Assembly (NCBI GenBank): GCA_963709525.1
Contig: CAVPXB010000018.1
Location: 1 to 64,000, forward strand
Direction of reading: 5' to 3'
Source of the DNA: CAIWHR01 sp963709525
GTDB taxonomy: Bacteria > Pseudomonadota > Gammaproteobacteria > Burkholderiales > Casimicrobiaceae
Length of the DNA stretch: 64,000 bases
The position numbers were made by a program, and so were the translations under genes. Of the stretch, positions 52,008 to 62,322 are shown one piece after another; positions within the stretch are counted from its first letter, which is position 1, and each line of letters begins with the position of its first letter. The notes under the pieces were generated by a model. That model saw only the letters and a list, made by a program, of their open reading frames with translations. It made no database searches and had not been told where the DNA came from.

Positions 52008-52480
52008 TCGCCCGCGCGTCACCTCCCGACCGGCATGCGCGCGGTGCAACACGCGGGGTGACGCTGCTCGAACTCCTGATCGTGCTGTCGCTGATGGCGA
52101 TCGTCGCGGCGATGGTGTATCCGCGGATCGGGAGCGGCGTGTCGACGACCGAGTTGAAGAGCGCCGCGCGGCAGATGGCAGCGGCATTGCGCCTGGCGCG
52201 CAGCGATGCGCTGGCGACGCGGCGCGAGTCCTTCGTGAGCATCGATCTCGAGCGGCGCGTGTTCCGCGTCGATCGCGACCCGCGCGAGATCGCGTTGCCG
52301 AAGGACGTCGAGTTGAAGCTCTTCACCGCGCAGAGCGATCTAATTTCCGACAAGGCCGGGGCCATCCGTTTCTACCCCGATGGAGGCTCGAACGGCGGCC
52401 GGGTGACGATGGCCGCGGGCGAGCGCAAGTACGAGGTGGACGTCGACTGGCTGACCGGCCGGGTCGCGATCCTCGATTGA
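52004..52480 (+). CDS. gspH: type II secretion minor pseudopilin GspH
   Basis: 158 residues. Prepilin leader ends at ATRG, cut before VTLLELLIVLSLMAIVAAMV. The body fits GspH (ELKSAARQMAAALRLARSDA, IRFYPDGGSNGGRVTMAAGE, YEVDVDWLTGRVAILD). ATG overlaps the gspG stop (ATGA). Minor pseudopilins H-I-J-K form the tip complex. Confidence 0.9.
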   Translation: MIARASPPDRHARGATRGVTLLELLIVLSLMAIVAAMVYPRIGSGVSTTELKSAARQMAAALRLARSDALATRRESFVSIDLERRVFRVDRDPREIALPKDVELKLFTAQSDLISDKAGAIRFYPDGGSNGGRVTMAAGERKYEVDVDWLTGRVAILD

Positions 52481-52483
52481 CCG

Positions 52484-52939
52484 ATGCGCATGCCATCGCA
52501 CCGCACTCGATACTCCGCGCAGCGTCGCCAGAGCCGCGGCTTTTCGCTGCTGGAGGTGCTGGTCGCGTTCGTCATCCTGTCGCTGGTCGCGACGGCGCTG
52601 TTCCGCCTGTTCGCGGGCTCGCTCGCCAACGTCAGCGCCGCCGACGAGTACAGCCGGGTGGTGCTGGTCGCGGACAGCGTGCTGGCCGAAACCGCAAGCG
52701 CCAGGCCGCTGCGCGAAGGCACGCGTTCGGGGTCGGTCGAGGATGGCGGCATCGAGTGGACCGCCAGCGTCACGCCCTGGGTTCCTCCGGGCACCGAGCC
52801 CGAAGTCGAGCGCGCGTCGGAGTCGCTGCCGACGCGCCTCTACCGCGTCGTCGTCGAGGTGACATTTCCGTCGCCGGTCGGCGGCCGCCGCAGTTTCGCG
52901 CTGGCGACCACGCGCATCGGTGCCCGGGAGTCGCGATGA
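52484..52939 (+). CDS. gspI: type II secretion minor pseudopilin GspI
   Basis: 151 residues. Leader ends QSRG, cut before FSLLEVLVAFVILSLVATAL; the Glu at +5 is present. Body VVLVADSVLAETASARPLRE and LYRVVVEVTFPSP match GspI. Starts 3 bp after gspH and overlaps gspJ by ATGA. Confidence 0.9.
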   Translation: MRMPSHRTRYSAQRRQSRGFSLLEVLVAFVILSLVATALFRLFAGSLANVSAADEYSRVVLVADSVLAETASARPLREGTRSGSVEDGGIEWTASVTPWVPPGTEPEVERASESLPTRLYRVVVEVTFPSPVGGRRSFALATTRIGARESR

Positions 52940-53620
52940 ATCGTCGATCCGGCTGCGAATCCGGCTTCACGCTGCTTGAACTCGTCGATCGCGCTGCTGC
53001 TGTTCGCCATCATGGGTTCGGTGCTCGTGGGTTCGGTGTCGCTTTCGGCGCGCAGCTGGGACAGCGGCGAGGCCAAGGCCGGCGAGGTGTCCGAGATGCG
53101 GCAAACGCAGGAGTTCCTGCGCGGGCAACTGTCGGCCCAGTACCCGCAACGCATCCGCAAGGCGGTGGGTCTGCCGCTGATGTTTGGCGGCGAACGCGAC
53201 GAAATCCGTTACACCGCGGCCCTGCCGCCGCGGGTCATCGACGGCGGCGTGTTCTTTTTCCGGCTGGTGCTGGCACGTGCCGGGACCAGCAACGAACTGG
53301 TGCTGGAGCGCGTGATCCCCGAACCCGATGCCGTGGAGGAGCCGCGGTTCGACAAGCCCGAGCGCTCGGTGCTGGCGAAGGGGATTGCCGAACTGAAGAT
53401 CGGGTATTTTGGCCGCGATGCCAATTCGCAAGCGGACAGCGAGCCGTCATGGCGCGACCGCTGGGAAGACCGGCAGCGCTTGCCCGAACTCATCCGCGTC
53501 GAGGTCAGGCCCGAGCGTGGTCCGGCGTGGCCGGTGCTGGTGGTCGAGCCGCGTCGCGCGCCCGAGGCGGGGTGTCGCGCCTGGGATCCGGCACGCGGCG
53601 TCTGCGCGGGGATGGGGTGA
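52936..53620 (+). CDS. gspJ: type II secretion minor pseudopilin GspJ (frameshifted)
   Basis: About 228 residues. Leader ESGFTLLELV in one frame, then an indel near 52985 and the rest in another: LLLFAIMGSVLVGSVSLSAR, EVSEMRQTQEFLRGQLSAQY, IGYFGRDANSQADSEPSWRD and LPELIRVEVRPERGPAWPVL, all GspJ-like. The stop TGA (53618-53620) overlaps the gspK ATG. Confidence 0.85.
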
Positions 53621-54679
53621 TGCGCATGCGGATGATTCCATGTAGGAGCGGCTTCAGCCGCGATTCGACAATTCGCACGGCACATTCGCGGCTGAAGCCG
53701 CTCCTACAGCCGATACCGCAACGTGCCGCCAGATATGGAGGACGCCAGCGCGGCATCGCGCTGATCGTGGTGCTGTGGCTCACGATGCTCCTGACCGTCA
53801 TCGGCAGCGGGTTCGCGTTCAGCATGCGCAGCGAGGCGCTGTCCGCGCGCAACGCCTTGTCGCTGGCACAGGTGCGGGCGATTGCCGACGGCGCTGTCGA
53901 ACGCGTCGCTTTCGAGCTGCAACGGCCGCGCAATCTTGCCGACATCTGGTTGGCCGACGGCCAGGCGCACACCTGGACGGATGGCGAGGTGACGATCGTC
54001 GCGCGTGCCGTCGACGAGTCCGCGAAGATCGATCTCAACATGGCCCCCGAGCCGCTGCTCAAGGGGCTCCTGACGGCGGTCGGCGGACTCGATGCGGACG
54101 CCGCCCAGAAGCTCGTCGATGCCATCGTCGACTGGCGCGATCCGGACGATTTGCGTCGCCCCAACGGCGCGGAAGAGTCCGATTACCGCGCGGCCGGCCG
54201 CAGCTATCGACCCGCAACGCGTCGTTCGAAACCGTGGGCGAGCTGCGGCGCGTGCTGGGAATGACGCCGGCGCTGTTCGCGCGGATCGCGGAGGCGCTCA
54301 CCGTCTATTCGTACCGGCGCGCGGAATCAATGCGGCGACCGCCTCCCGCGACGTGTTGCTCGCGCTGCCCGGCGTGACCGCCGACGTCGTCGATACGTTC
54401 CTGGCGCACGCAGGAAGCCCGGCGAACCGGCTGCCGGTTCCGCCGTTCCCGCAGGCGCAGGGGTTCGGCGGCGGCGCGATCCCGGTCTGGCGGATCAGGC
54501 GCGAGGCGCGGCTGCCCGATGGTGTAACCTTCATCCGCGATGCGGTGCTGCGTCCGTCGGCGGATCCGCAGCGGCCGGTGGTCGTGCTGCTCTGGCAGGA
54601 GGGCGCGCCCCGCCGCCGGCCCGAACCCTGCCGCCGCCACCGAGACGCAATGCAGAAGCGATGGAACAGGCAACCTTGA
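53620..54679 (+). CDS. gspK: type II secretion minor pseudopilin GspK with REP-derived leader (frameshifted)
   Basis: About 350 residues. The class III leader here is unusually long: residues about 7-30 are encoded by a REP palindrome (53641-53708), giving PCRSGFSRDSTIRTAHSRLK. It is followed by the cut site RQRG before IALIVVLWLTMLLTVIGSGF, which lacks Glu +5 as GspK does. Body: SAKIDLNMAPEPLLKGLLTA, then IVDWRDPDDLRRPNGAEESD (Ca site). Frames break near 54205 and 54325 (to LLALPGVTADVVDTFLAHAG), and the end VRIRREARLPDG-like segment runs to TGA 54677-54679. No in-frame start exists after the REP, so it must be translated. Confidence 0.82.
53641..53708. repeat. REP palindrome pair inside gspK
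   Basis: Inverted repeat with arms TGTAGGAGCGGCTTCAGCCG (from 53641) and TCGCGGCTGAAGCCGCTCCT (53686 onward, to 53708), separated by 22 bp. This is the common proteobacterial GTAGGAGCGGCTTCAGCCGCGA REP sequence in a head-to-head pair (REPIN-like). Confidence 0.9.
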
Positions 54680-56202
54680 TTTGCGCAGGCGGCTGCGCGA
54701 TCTCGCGCACGGCTCGGACTCCGCGCGTTCTGGCGCTGGTGGGTGGGCGAGCTCGCGCCGTTGGTCCCGTCGGCACCGCGCAACGCGGTGCGGCGTCGCC
54801 GCGCTCGGCCGGTGCTGGCGTTCGATGCGGACGTCGCCGTGTTGTGGGTGCCGCGGCGTCGCGAGGGCGCGCTGGGCTCAGCGGAAGTCGCGCGCATCCC
54901 GCTGGCCGGCGACCCGGCGGCGGTCGCCAGGCCGGGCGCGCAGCGATCGATGCGCTGCCGCGATGGAGAATGGCGGCTCGAGGCGCTGCGGCCGCCAAAG
55001 TCGCCGTCGCGCTGCCGCGGTCGCAGGTCTTGCGCAAGACCATCGTGCTCCCTGCGGCGGTCGAGGAAAACCTCGGACAGGCGCTCGCCTGGGACCTCGA
55101 CCGTCACACGCCGTTCAAGCCCGAGGAGGTCTATTTCGACGCGGTCGTCATCGGACGCGATCCGCGAAGAAGGAAATCCGCGTCGACTGGGCGGCGGCGC
55201 TGCCGACGGTCGTGGATCAGGCGCGGCGGCGGGCGGAAAGCTGGGGCGCGATTGTCGTCGGCGTGACGCCGGAGGCCGCCGTGCAGGGCCCGGCGCAGGC
55301 CGCCCGGACGCGCTCAATCTGCTGCCGGATGACGGAGCGGCCCGAGACCGCGGCGTGGCGCCGGCTGGGCATCTGGGTGCCGCTCGTGCTGATCGCGGCG
55401 GTCGCCGCTGGTCGCGGTCGCGCTCCCGATCTGGCAGAAGCGCGGGTACGCCATCGACCTGATGCAGCTCGCCAAGCAGGCGCGCGTGCAGGCCGATGCG
55501 TCGACGCGCTGCGCGAGCAACTCGAGCGGCTCACCGGCGACTACAACTTCGCCCTGCAGAAGAAATACGCGTTCCCGCCGCCGTGCAGCTGGTCGAGGAC
55601 GTCACCAGGCTGCTCCCCGACGACACCTGGCTGACGCAGTTCGAGATGAAGAGCGCGGCCAGGGGCAAGGAAGCGCGGCGCGAAATCCGGCTGCGCGGCG
55701 AGAGCGCGAATGCGGGGCGGCTCATTTCGCTGCTCGAGGAGTCGAAAGCTGTTCGAGCAGGCGGCGCCGCGGTCGCCGACGACGAAGATCCAGCCCGGCC
55801 CGGGCGAGATTTTCGACCTGAGCGCGCAGCTGAAGCCGCTGCCGCCGCCGCAGCCGGTCGAGCTGGCGAGCCCGCGGGCAGGGAGGCGCGCGCCCGCCCG
55901 CGTCCGCTGCCACTCCACCGGCGCCGCCGCCGCGCCCGCGGCGCCCGCACGCCATCGGCGGCGACGGGCCAGTGCGCCGCCGGCGCCAGCGCCGCACCGG
56001 TGAAGCCGGCAGGCACCAGCCCCGCCGGCCGTTCCGGCGCCTGCCGCCGCGGCGCCGCCGAGAACGTCGCCGCACCCCGGCGCGCCGCCGTGCCGCACCG
56101 CCAATGCCGCCTCGCGCCCGCAGTCGGCGGCGGCTGAGCCGTCGGGTCCGGCCGTACCGGCGCGGCGACGGCTCCCGCCGAACGGGGAGGACGTCGCCAT
56201 GA
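54661..56202 (+). CDS. gspL: type II secretion protein GspL with PilN-like C-terminus (heavily frameshifted)
   Basis: Inferred protein about 510 residues. Segments in shifting frames: FWRWWVGELAPLVPSAPRNA, VLAFDADVAVLWVPRRREGA, VALPRSQVLRKTIVLPAAVE, LGQALAWDLDRHTPFKPEEV (GspL/PilM-like actin fold), then a helix ETAAWRRLGIWVPLVLIAAV and the PilN-like part LTGDYNFALQKKYAFPPAVQ, LLPDDTWLTQFEMKSAARGK, IRLRGESANAGRLISLLEES. The last 110 codons are Pro/Ala/Arg-rich. At least eight indels in 1.5 kb. The stop is assumed to be TGA 56200-56202, overlapping gspM. Confidence 0.68.
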
Positions 56203-56816
56203 ACGCGGCGATCGCCAGGCTTGCCCCGTCGCAGCAGCGCGCGCTCGCGGTCGCGCTGCTCGTTGTCGCGGCGGTGCTGGCGCTGTCGGTCGTGCTGCTG
56301 CCGCTCTATTTGCTGCACAGGCACTACGACGACACGATCGCGGACGTCTCCGACCGGCTCGAACGCTATCGCCGCGTCGCCGCGCAGGCGCCCGAGTACC
56401 GCAAGGCGCTCGACGCGATGCGCGAGAAGGACGGGCGCCGCTTCTTCCTCAAGAACACCGCGCCGAATCTCGCCGGCGCCGAGCTGCAGGAACTAGGTCC
56501 GCGCCGCGATCGAGGGCAACGGCGGGCGCATCACCACCAGCCAGAACCAGGGACCCGGGACGACGGTCGGTTCCGGCAGATCGTCGTCACCGTGCAGTTC
56601 TTCGCGTCGACGCCGGCGCTGCAGAAGATCCTGTACGCGATCGAGGCGCAGCCGCCGTATCTCGTGGTCGACAGCATGTCCATGCGGCCGCTCAACGCGT
56701 TCCGCGGATTCAAGCCCGCGCCCGGCCAGGAGCCCGAAGATCAACGTGCAGCTCGACGTCGCCGGATACGCGTTCGCCGAGCCCGGAAAGCCGACAGGGA
56801 AGGTGAACGCCCATGA
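56199..56816 (+). CDS. gspM: type II secretion protein GspM, T2SSM_II type (frameshifted)
   Basis: About 205 residues. N-terminal helix (ALAVALLVVAAVLALSVVLL), coiled region (DDTIADVSDRLERYRRVAAQ), then the conserved AMREKDGRRFFLKNTAPNLA, GRQIVVTVQFFASTPALQKI, LYAIEAQPPYLVVDSMSMRP and NVQLDVAGYAFAEP. This order is typical of the GspM (T2SSM_II) branch in betaproteobacteria. Frames shift near 56495, 56560 and 56740. The ATG sits in ATGA with the gspL stop and the end in ATGA with the next gene. Confidence 0.82.
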   Translation: MNAAIARLAPSQQRALAVALLVVAAVLALSVVLLPLYLLHRHYDDTIADVSDRLERYRRVAAQAPEYRKALDAMREKDGRRFFLKNTAPNLAGAELQELGPRRDRGQRRAHHHQPEPGTRDDGRFRQIVVTVQFFASTPALQKILYAIEAQPPYLVVDSMSMRPLNAFRGFKPAPGQEPEDQRAARRRRIRVRRARKADREGERP

Positions 56817-57707
56817 ACGACTTCTCGCCTTCGACGCGCGGTCGCCCTCTGGTGGCTGCTGCCGCTGCTGGCGCTGGCGGCGCTCATCGGCTGGGAGACC
56901 GATTGGGGCCGCGCCGTCGACAAGCGTCCGCCGCCCGCCGAGGCGATCGCGCCGAAGCCGGTCGCCGTGGCGCTGCTGCCCGAATACGCGATCGCGGGCG
57001 GCGTGGCTGCGCGCACCGAAACGGTCCAGCGCACGCTCTTCAATCCGACCCGCCGCCCGGCGCCGTTGCTCGCCGCAGGCCGGCAAGCCGCGGATGCAGC
57101 GCGGGCAGTTCGCGCTGACCGGGCACGACGGTGGTCGATGGCAAGAGCACGGCGTTCCTGCGCGAGATCGCCGGCAACAAGTCGCGGCGCGTGCAGGCCG
57201 GGAGAATCGATCAACGGCATGCTCGTGGCCGAAGTGAAGCCCGACCGGGTCAGGCTCGCGCTGGGCGACGAATCCGAGGAGCTGGTGCTCAAGGTCGCGA
57301 CCAATCCGCGGCCGACCGCGCCACCGCCCGCTGCGCGCCGCGCGGCACCGCGGCATGCCGGACGGCCACCCGGCATGCGCCGCGCTGCCGGCGACGGCCG
57401 CACGCCGTGCCGGCGGCGGGCCGCCGCAGCCGCGGATGCCGGCGACGCTCGCCGAGCGCCGCCGGGCGGCCCGGCGGCCGCAGGCGGCCGCCGGCAGCGG
57501 TCCGGCGGGCGCCGCCACGCCGCGGCGCGCCGCGCCCCGGCGCCGGGCGCCGCCGCCGGCGGTCGATCCGATCCGCTGGGAGCAGATCGGACCAGAGGTA
57601 CCGGGAGCGCGCCGTGGCGTGCCGCCAACGCGGCCGTCGCCCGTACTGCGGGCCGACGACAGCGCTTGCCCGTGCGATCGCCGCGGCATGCCATCGGAAA
57701 ACTATGA
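56813..57707 (+). CDS. GspC/GspN-like type II secretion protein (frameshifted)
   Basis: About 295 residues. Reads LWWLLPLLALAALIGWETDW (helix), VAVALLPEYAIAGGVAARTE, TVQRTLFNPTRRPAPLL, then a homology-region-like domain QRGQFALTG, TTVVDGKSTAFLREIAGNKS and INGMLVAEVKPDRVRLALGD. The HR-like fold with SESINGxxVxxIxxxxVxL resembles GspC, and its place between gspM and gspD is where this branch keeps its N/C protein. A long Pro/Arg/Ala tail follows. It probably links the inner-membrane platform to the secretin. Several indels; stop TGA 57705-57707 overlaps gspD. Confidence 0.65.
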
Positions 57708-60011
57708 TGACCAAACAACTCTCCGTGCCATGGGCCGTGGCGCTGGTCGCCGCCCTCCTCGTGCGCGTGCGCGACGCCGCAGGACGGACACCGCAGTCGA
57801 CGCCGGGCGCAGACGGCGCAGCGCACCACGCCGCTGCGCCGACGCCCGGCGATCTCGCCGGCCTCGCCGATGCCGCGGCCAGCGCGCGCAGGCGCCGGGC
57901 CTGCCGACCGCCGACGAGCGCGCGAAGATCTTCAAGGGCACCGGCGTCGCTGGTGAAGGGCCAGCAGCCCGGGCGGCGGCCTGCCGCCCGGCCCGCCGGT
58001 CCAGCCGGCCGGCGGCGGGGTCGTGCTCAACTTCGAAGGCGCGGACCTGCGCGAGGTCGTCCGCAACATCCTCGGCGACATCCTGAACGAGAGCTACACG
58101 ATCGACGCGGCGGTCGGCGGGCAGGTGACGATCCGCACGTCGTCGGGCATCCCGCGCGAGGCGCTGCCCGCCACGCTCGAGACGCTGCTGCGGATGAACG
58201 GCGCCACGATGGTGAAGGAGGACGGCCTCTACAAGGTCGCTGCCGAGCGCGGCCGCCGTGCGCGGCAACGTCACGCCGCAGCTCGGCAACTCGCAGCGCT
58301 CGCTGCCGCCGGGTTCTCGGTGCAGATCGTCCCGCTGCGCTACATCGGCGTGCGCGAGATGATGCGCATCCTCGAGCCGTTCGCGAAGGACGCCGCCGCC
58401 GTGCGTCCCGACGACCTGCGCAACCTGCTGGTCCTGTCCGGCGCCGAGCGCGAGCTGAAGCACCTGCTCGACACGATCGACACGTTCGACGTCGACTGGA
58501 TGTCGGGCATGTCGGTGGGCCTGTTCACGCTGCAGAACGCCGACGTGAAGACGGTCGGTGCAGGAGCTCGACAAGGTGCATCGGCGACCGCAACACCAGC
58601 CCGCTGACCGGCATCCTGCGCATCATCCCGATCGAGCGGATGAATGCGCTGCTCGTCATCACGCCGCAGCCCGCGTACCTCGACGAGGCGAAGAAGTGGA
58701 TCGACGCGCCTCGATCAGCGCGGCGCTGCGGCGAAGGCCCGCGCTTCTACGTCTTCACCTGCAGAACCAGCGTGCCGAGAAGCTCGGGCCGCTGCTGCAG
58801 CAGGCGTTCACCGGGCGTGCGGCGCCGGCGGCGCACGCGCCGGCGCGCCGACGCTCGCGCCCGGCACCCCGGCGGGGACGATCGTCTCGCCGCCGGCATT
58901 CCAGCCGCAGACCGGCGGCCGGCGCCACGCCGACGATCCAGGTGGCCACGCCACGCCGGCGCAGCCGGGCCCGATCGCACAGGCGATCGCGCGCGCCGCC
59001 GAGGGCCTCGGCGTCGTGCGCAACATCCAGGTGGTGGCCGACAAGGACAACAACACGCTGCTGATCGTCGCGACGCGGCGAATACGCGGTCATCGAGGCG
59101 GCGCTGAAGAAACTCGACATCCCGTCGCGGCAGGTGATGATCGAGGTCACGATCGCGAGCGTGACGCTGAACGACGAGCTCCAGTTCGGCGTCGAGTGGC
59201 TGTTCAAGGGCGGCGCGCCGTCAGGCCGCGGCCGGCGGCCTGTTCACCGGCAACGGAAGCACGGACACCGGCAACCTGTCGACGGCGTCGGCGGCAGATC
59301 GCTCGCCGGCCTCGCGCTCGCGAAGGGGCTTCAGCCTACATCATCAACAACGCGAATCTTCCCCGGCGGCGTCCAGGCGGTGCTGCGCCTGCTGGACACG
59401 TACGGCGACACCAAGGTCATCGCCAATCCGCACCTCGCGGCGCTCGACAACCAGAAGGCGACGATCAAGGTCGGGCGACAAGATCCCGATCTGCCAGCAA
59501 ACCTTCGTCGGCACCGGTACCGGAGCGGGCGACAACGCGGTCACGACGACGTCGCAGTACATCGACACCGGCGTGCTGCTGCAGGTGACGCCGCACATCA
59601 ACGCGGGCGGGCTGGTCAAGCTCGACGTGCAGGTCGAAGTCAGCGATCCGGGCGACCTGTCGACCGACCTGCGATCAGGCGCCGCCGATCAACACGCGTT
59701 CGCTGCAGTCGATCCTCGAGCGTCCAGTCGGGGCAGACGATGGTGATGGGCGGGCTCATCAGCGAGACAAGCAGAATTCGTCGGCAGCGGGCTGCCGCTC
59801 CTGTCGCGCATCCCGATCATCGGCGGGCTGTTCGGCAGCCAGATCGCTGAAGAACAACCGCACCGAGCTGGTGATGTTCATCACGCCGCGCGTCGTCGAG
59901 AACGAAAAGGACCTGAAGGGCGTCGTCGACGATCTGCGGCGCAGGATGGAGCGTCTGGAGGATGTGTTCCCGGGCGCCAGCAAGCCTTGGGGCGGCAGTC
60001 TGTTTCACTGA
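57704..60011 (+). CDS. gspD: type II secretion secretin GspD (heavily frameshifted)
   Basis: Outer-membrane secretin, about 765 residues inferred. Recognised in order: signal region MMTKQLSVPWAVALVAAL; N0 LNFEGADLREVVRNILGDIL; N1 VQIVPLRYIGVREMMRILEP; N2/N3 LRIIPIERMNALLVITPQPA and VVADKDNNTLLIVA; secretin core VMIEVTIASVTLNDELQFGV, FPGGVQAVLRLLDTYGDTKV, ANPHLAALDNQKATIKVG, DTGVLLQVTPHINAGGLVKL, SGQTMVMGGLI, LPLLSRIPIIGGLFG, RTELVMFITPRVVENEKDLK. Ends at TGA 60009-60011. Indels roughly every 100-200 bp. Start overlaps the previous stop (ATGATGA). Confidence 0.8.
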
Positions 60012-60102
60012 CGTTTTGCGGCCAGCTCGTCGCCAAACAACGACATCCACGGGGAAAGCTGCATGAAGCGTCGCTGAAACACGACAAACCGGGTCGGCGG
60101 GC
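60012..60102. other. junction between T2SS operon and foreign-looking segment
   Basis: About 90 bp after the gspD stop with no gene seen. From about 60103 the sequence is the interior of a repeat protein with no start codon or signal peptide. A change of organism or a misassembly could lie here. Confidence 0.5.
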
Positions 60103-61878
60103 AGCGGCGTGTTCAAGAGCATCGACGGCGGCGCTCACTGGAGCGCGGCCAGCGACGGCCTGGCATCGGTTGAGATTGAAACCCTGGCGATAAACCCGAT
60201 AACATCCACGATAATCTACGCCGGCTCGTGGGGCGGCGGCGTCTTCAAATCGATCAACGGCGGCGGTAGCTGGATCGAAGCCAGCACCGGTATGACCGGA
60301 ACGCTAAGCAACTACATCAGCGCCCTGGTGGTGGACCCCGTGACCCCGGCCAACCTCTACGCCTGCGTGGGCAGCGCTGTGTACAGAAGCCTCAACGGCG
60401 GCCAATCCTGGAGCCCGGCCAGCGCCGGGCTGCCCGTAACCGGCATCCACGCCCTGGCGATTACCCGCGGCAGCGCCGGACACGCTCTACGCCGGCACCT
60501 ACACCGGCGTGTTCAAAACCGAAGATGGCGGCGACAGTTGGAATATCGCCAGCGCCGGCCTGCCCGCCAACGCAGTGCGCGCCCGAGGATCGACCCGGCT
60601 GCCCCGGATACCCTGTACGCCGGACTGTACAGCGGCCCGGCGTACAGCTCCACCAACGGCGGCGGGTTGTGGAACCCGGCGAACCCTTCCCCCTTTAATA
60701 ATAATTTTGTCTGGGGCGCTGGCCCTCGACCCGGCCGCTCCGGGCGTGGTGTACGCCGGGACGCACGGCGGCGGCGTTTACAAGAGCATCAACGTGGGGA
60801 TGGACTGGGCCAAGGCTGAGCAGCGGCCTGGCGAATACCTATGTCTGGGCGCTGGCGCTGGGCGCTGGCAGCCAGTTCGCCGGCACGGATGGCGGCGGCG
60901 TCTTCGCCAGCACAGATGGAGCCGCTTCCTGGACTGCCGCCAACCGTGGCCTGACCGCCTCGCGGGTGATTTCCCTGGGCCGTCAACCCGCTGGCCCGGC
61001 CAGCCTGTTTGCCGGCAGCGAAGACGGGCTGTTCAAAACCACGCAGCACGGCATGAGCTGGAGCGCCGTCGAGACCGGCCTATCCATCCGGTATGTTCGC
61101 ACCGTGGTGATCGACCCTCTCACGCCAGAAAATGCTCCACCTGGCCACGCCCGATGGCGTGTTTAAAAGCCTCGACGGCGGCTGGAGGGGGGCTCCTGCC
61201 AGCACGGGCATCACCAATACCCTCCTGCTCGCCCTGGTCATCGACCCACTCGACCCGGATACGCTCTATGCCGGCACGCTGGATGGCGTCTACAAAAGCG
61301 AGGATGGCGGCCAGGTCGGAAAGAACGCAGCGCCGGCCTGACCGCCCTGGATGTGGATGCTCTGGCGGTTGACCCGCAAAATCCCGCTACCCTGGATGCC
61401 GCTAACCGGCAGCGGCGGCGTCTTCAAGTCCACAGACCGCGGCCGAAATTGGCAGCCCGCCAACGACGGTCTGGATGATTATGCCTATGTGCAGACCCTG
61501 GCGATTCACCCGGCGCCGCTCGTGACGCTCTACGCCGGCGGGGATGGCGCGCAATATAAAAGCATTAACGGCGGCGGGCACTGGAGCAAGGTGACTGCAG
61601 GGTGGGACAATACCTATGCGCGCCCGCCCTGGTCATCCACCCGGCCCGGCCGTCCACCCTGTACGCCGGCACGCTGACCGGGATATTGAAAAGCATGGAC
61701 GGCGGCGCAAGCTGGAAGGCCGCTGAACACCGGCCTGACCAACACCGATGTGCGCGCCCTGGCCATCGACCCGCTGCAGCCGGCCCGTGTGTACGCCGCC
61801 ACCTACGGCGGCGGCGTTTTCGCCATTCAGGACGTTGGCTTTCGCATTTACCTGCCTCTCGCTCGCCGCGGCCAGTAG
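60103..61878 (+). CDS. BNR/sialidase-like beta-propeller repeat protein, 5'-truncated and frameshifted
   Basis: Interior and C-terminus of a large extracellular repeat protein. About 14 tandem units of 40-45 residues, each with the signature VFKSxDGGxxW followed by GLxxxxVxALAIDPxxPxTLYAG; examples are VFKSINGGGSWIEASTGMTG, VFKTEDGGDSWNIASAGLP, YKSINGGGHWSKVTAGWDNT and ILKSMDGGASWKAAEH. This is the Asp-box (BNR) or VPS10-like propeller pattern. It ends in GGGVFAIQDVGFRIYLPLAR at TAG 61876-61878. No start or signal peptide is present, and at least eight indels occur. Such proteins are common in Chloroflexota. Confidence 0.7.
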
Positions 61879-61897
61879 CCGGTCAGCTCCCTCCTGC

Positions 61898-62004
<107 letters not shown>

Positions 62005-62010
62005 TCCGCC

Positions 62011-62057
62011 AATGTCATTGCGAACCAGCGCTCCTGGCGAGTGAAGCAATCTCTCGC
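62011..62057. repeat. TGTCATTGCGA ... GAAGCAATCTC repeat element
   Basis: The sequence AATGTCATTGCGAACCAGCG followed by a GAAGCAATCTCTCGC end is the dispersed element TGTCATTGCGAgcggagcGAAG known from several environmental bacteria, including Chloroflexota. It is not seen elsewhere in this window. Its presence supports a different origin for the last 4 kb. Confidence 0.65.
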
Positions 62058-62100
62058 CCGGCCCTTCATCCATCGAAATCCCGCTACCTCCCCATCTAGC

Positions 62101-62154
62101 AGCCCGTGCATTCCTCTCCACGGGGTTCAGGGCATGTGGAAACAGGCCCTGGCC
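62101..62154. repeat. direct repeat, copy B
   Basis: 54 bp, AGCCCGTGCATTCC to CAGGCCCTGGCC, about 80 percent identical by eye to copy A (61898-61952). Confidence 0.72.
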
Positions 62155-62322
62155 ATCCACAGATGAAAGGCTACGAATGCCGGGGCGGGGTTCGTGTATT
62201 TCGTGTCGTTCGTGGTTAACGGTTTTTCTTAACCGGGCTCAGGGATTGCCATATAATTGAACCGGCCCCCGCAAAATTTGCTGTTCTGGATTAATTTCTT
62301 CCGGGATGCAAACGGTTGCGGA
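62155..62322. other. intergenic region, no gene seen
   Basis: About 170 bp of lower G+C between the direct repeat and the end of the minus-strand glycosyltransferase. It has a TTAACGGTTTTTCTTAACCG stretch (62216-62235), an imperfect dyad that could end transcription. No ORF is supported. Confidence 0.4.

Noticed and set aside
51955..53580. Long plus-strand frame through gspH, gspI and gspJ
   Set aside because: It is the wrong frame for three genes with clear prepilin motifs; only its last part (from 53620) is real, as gspK.
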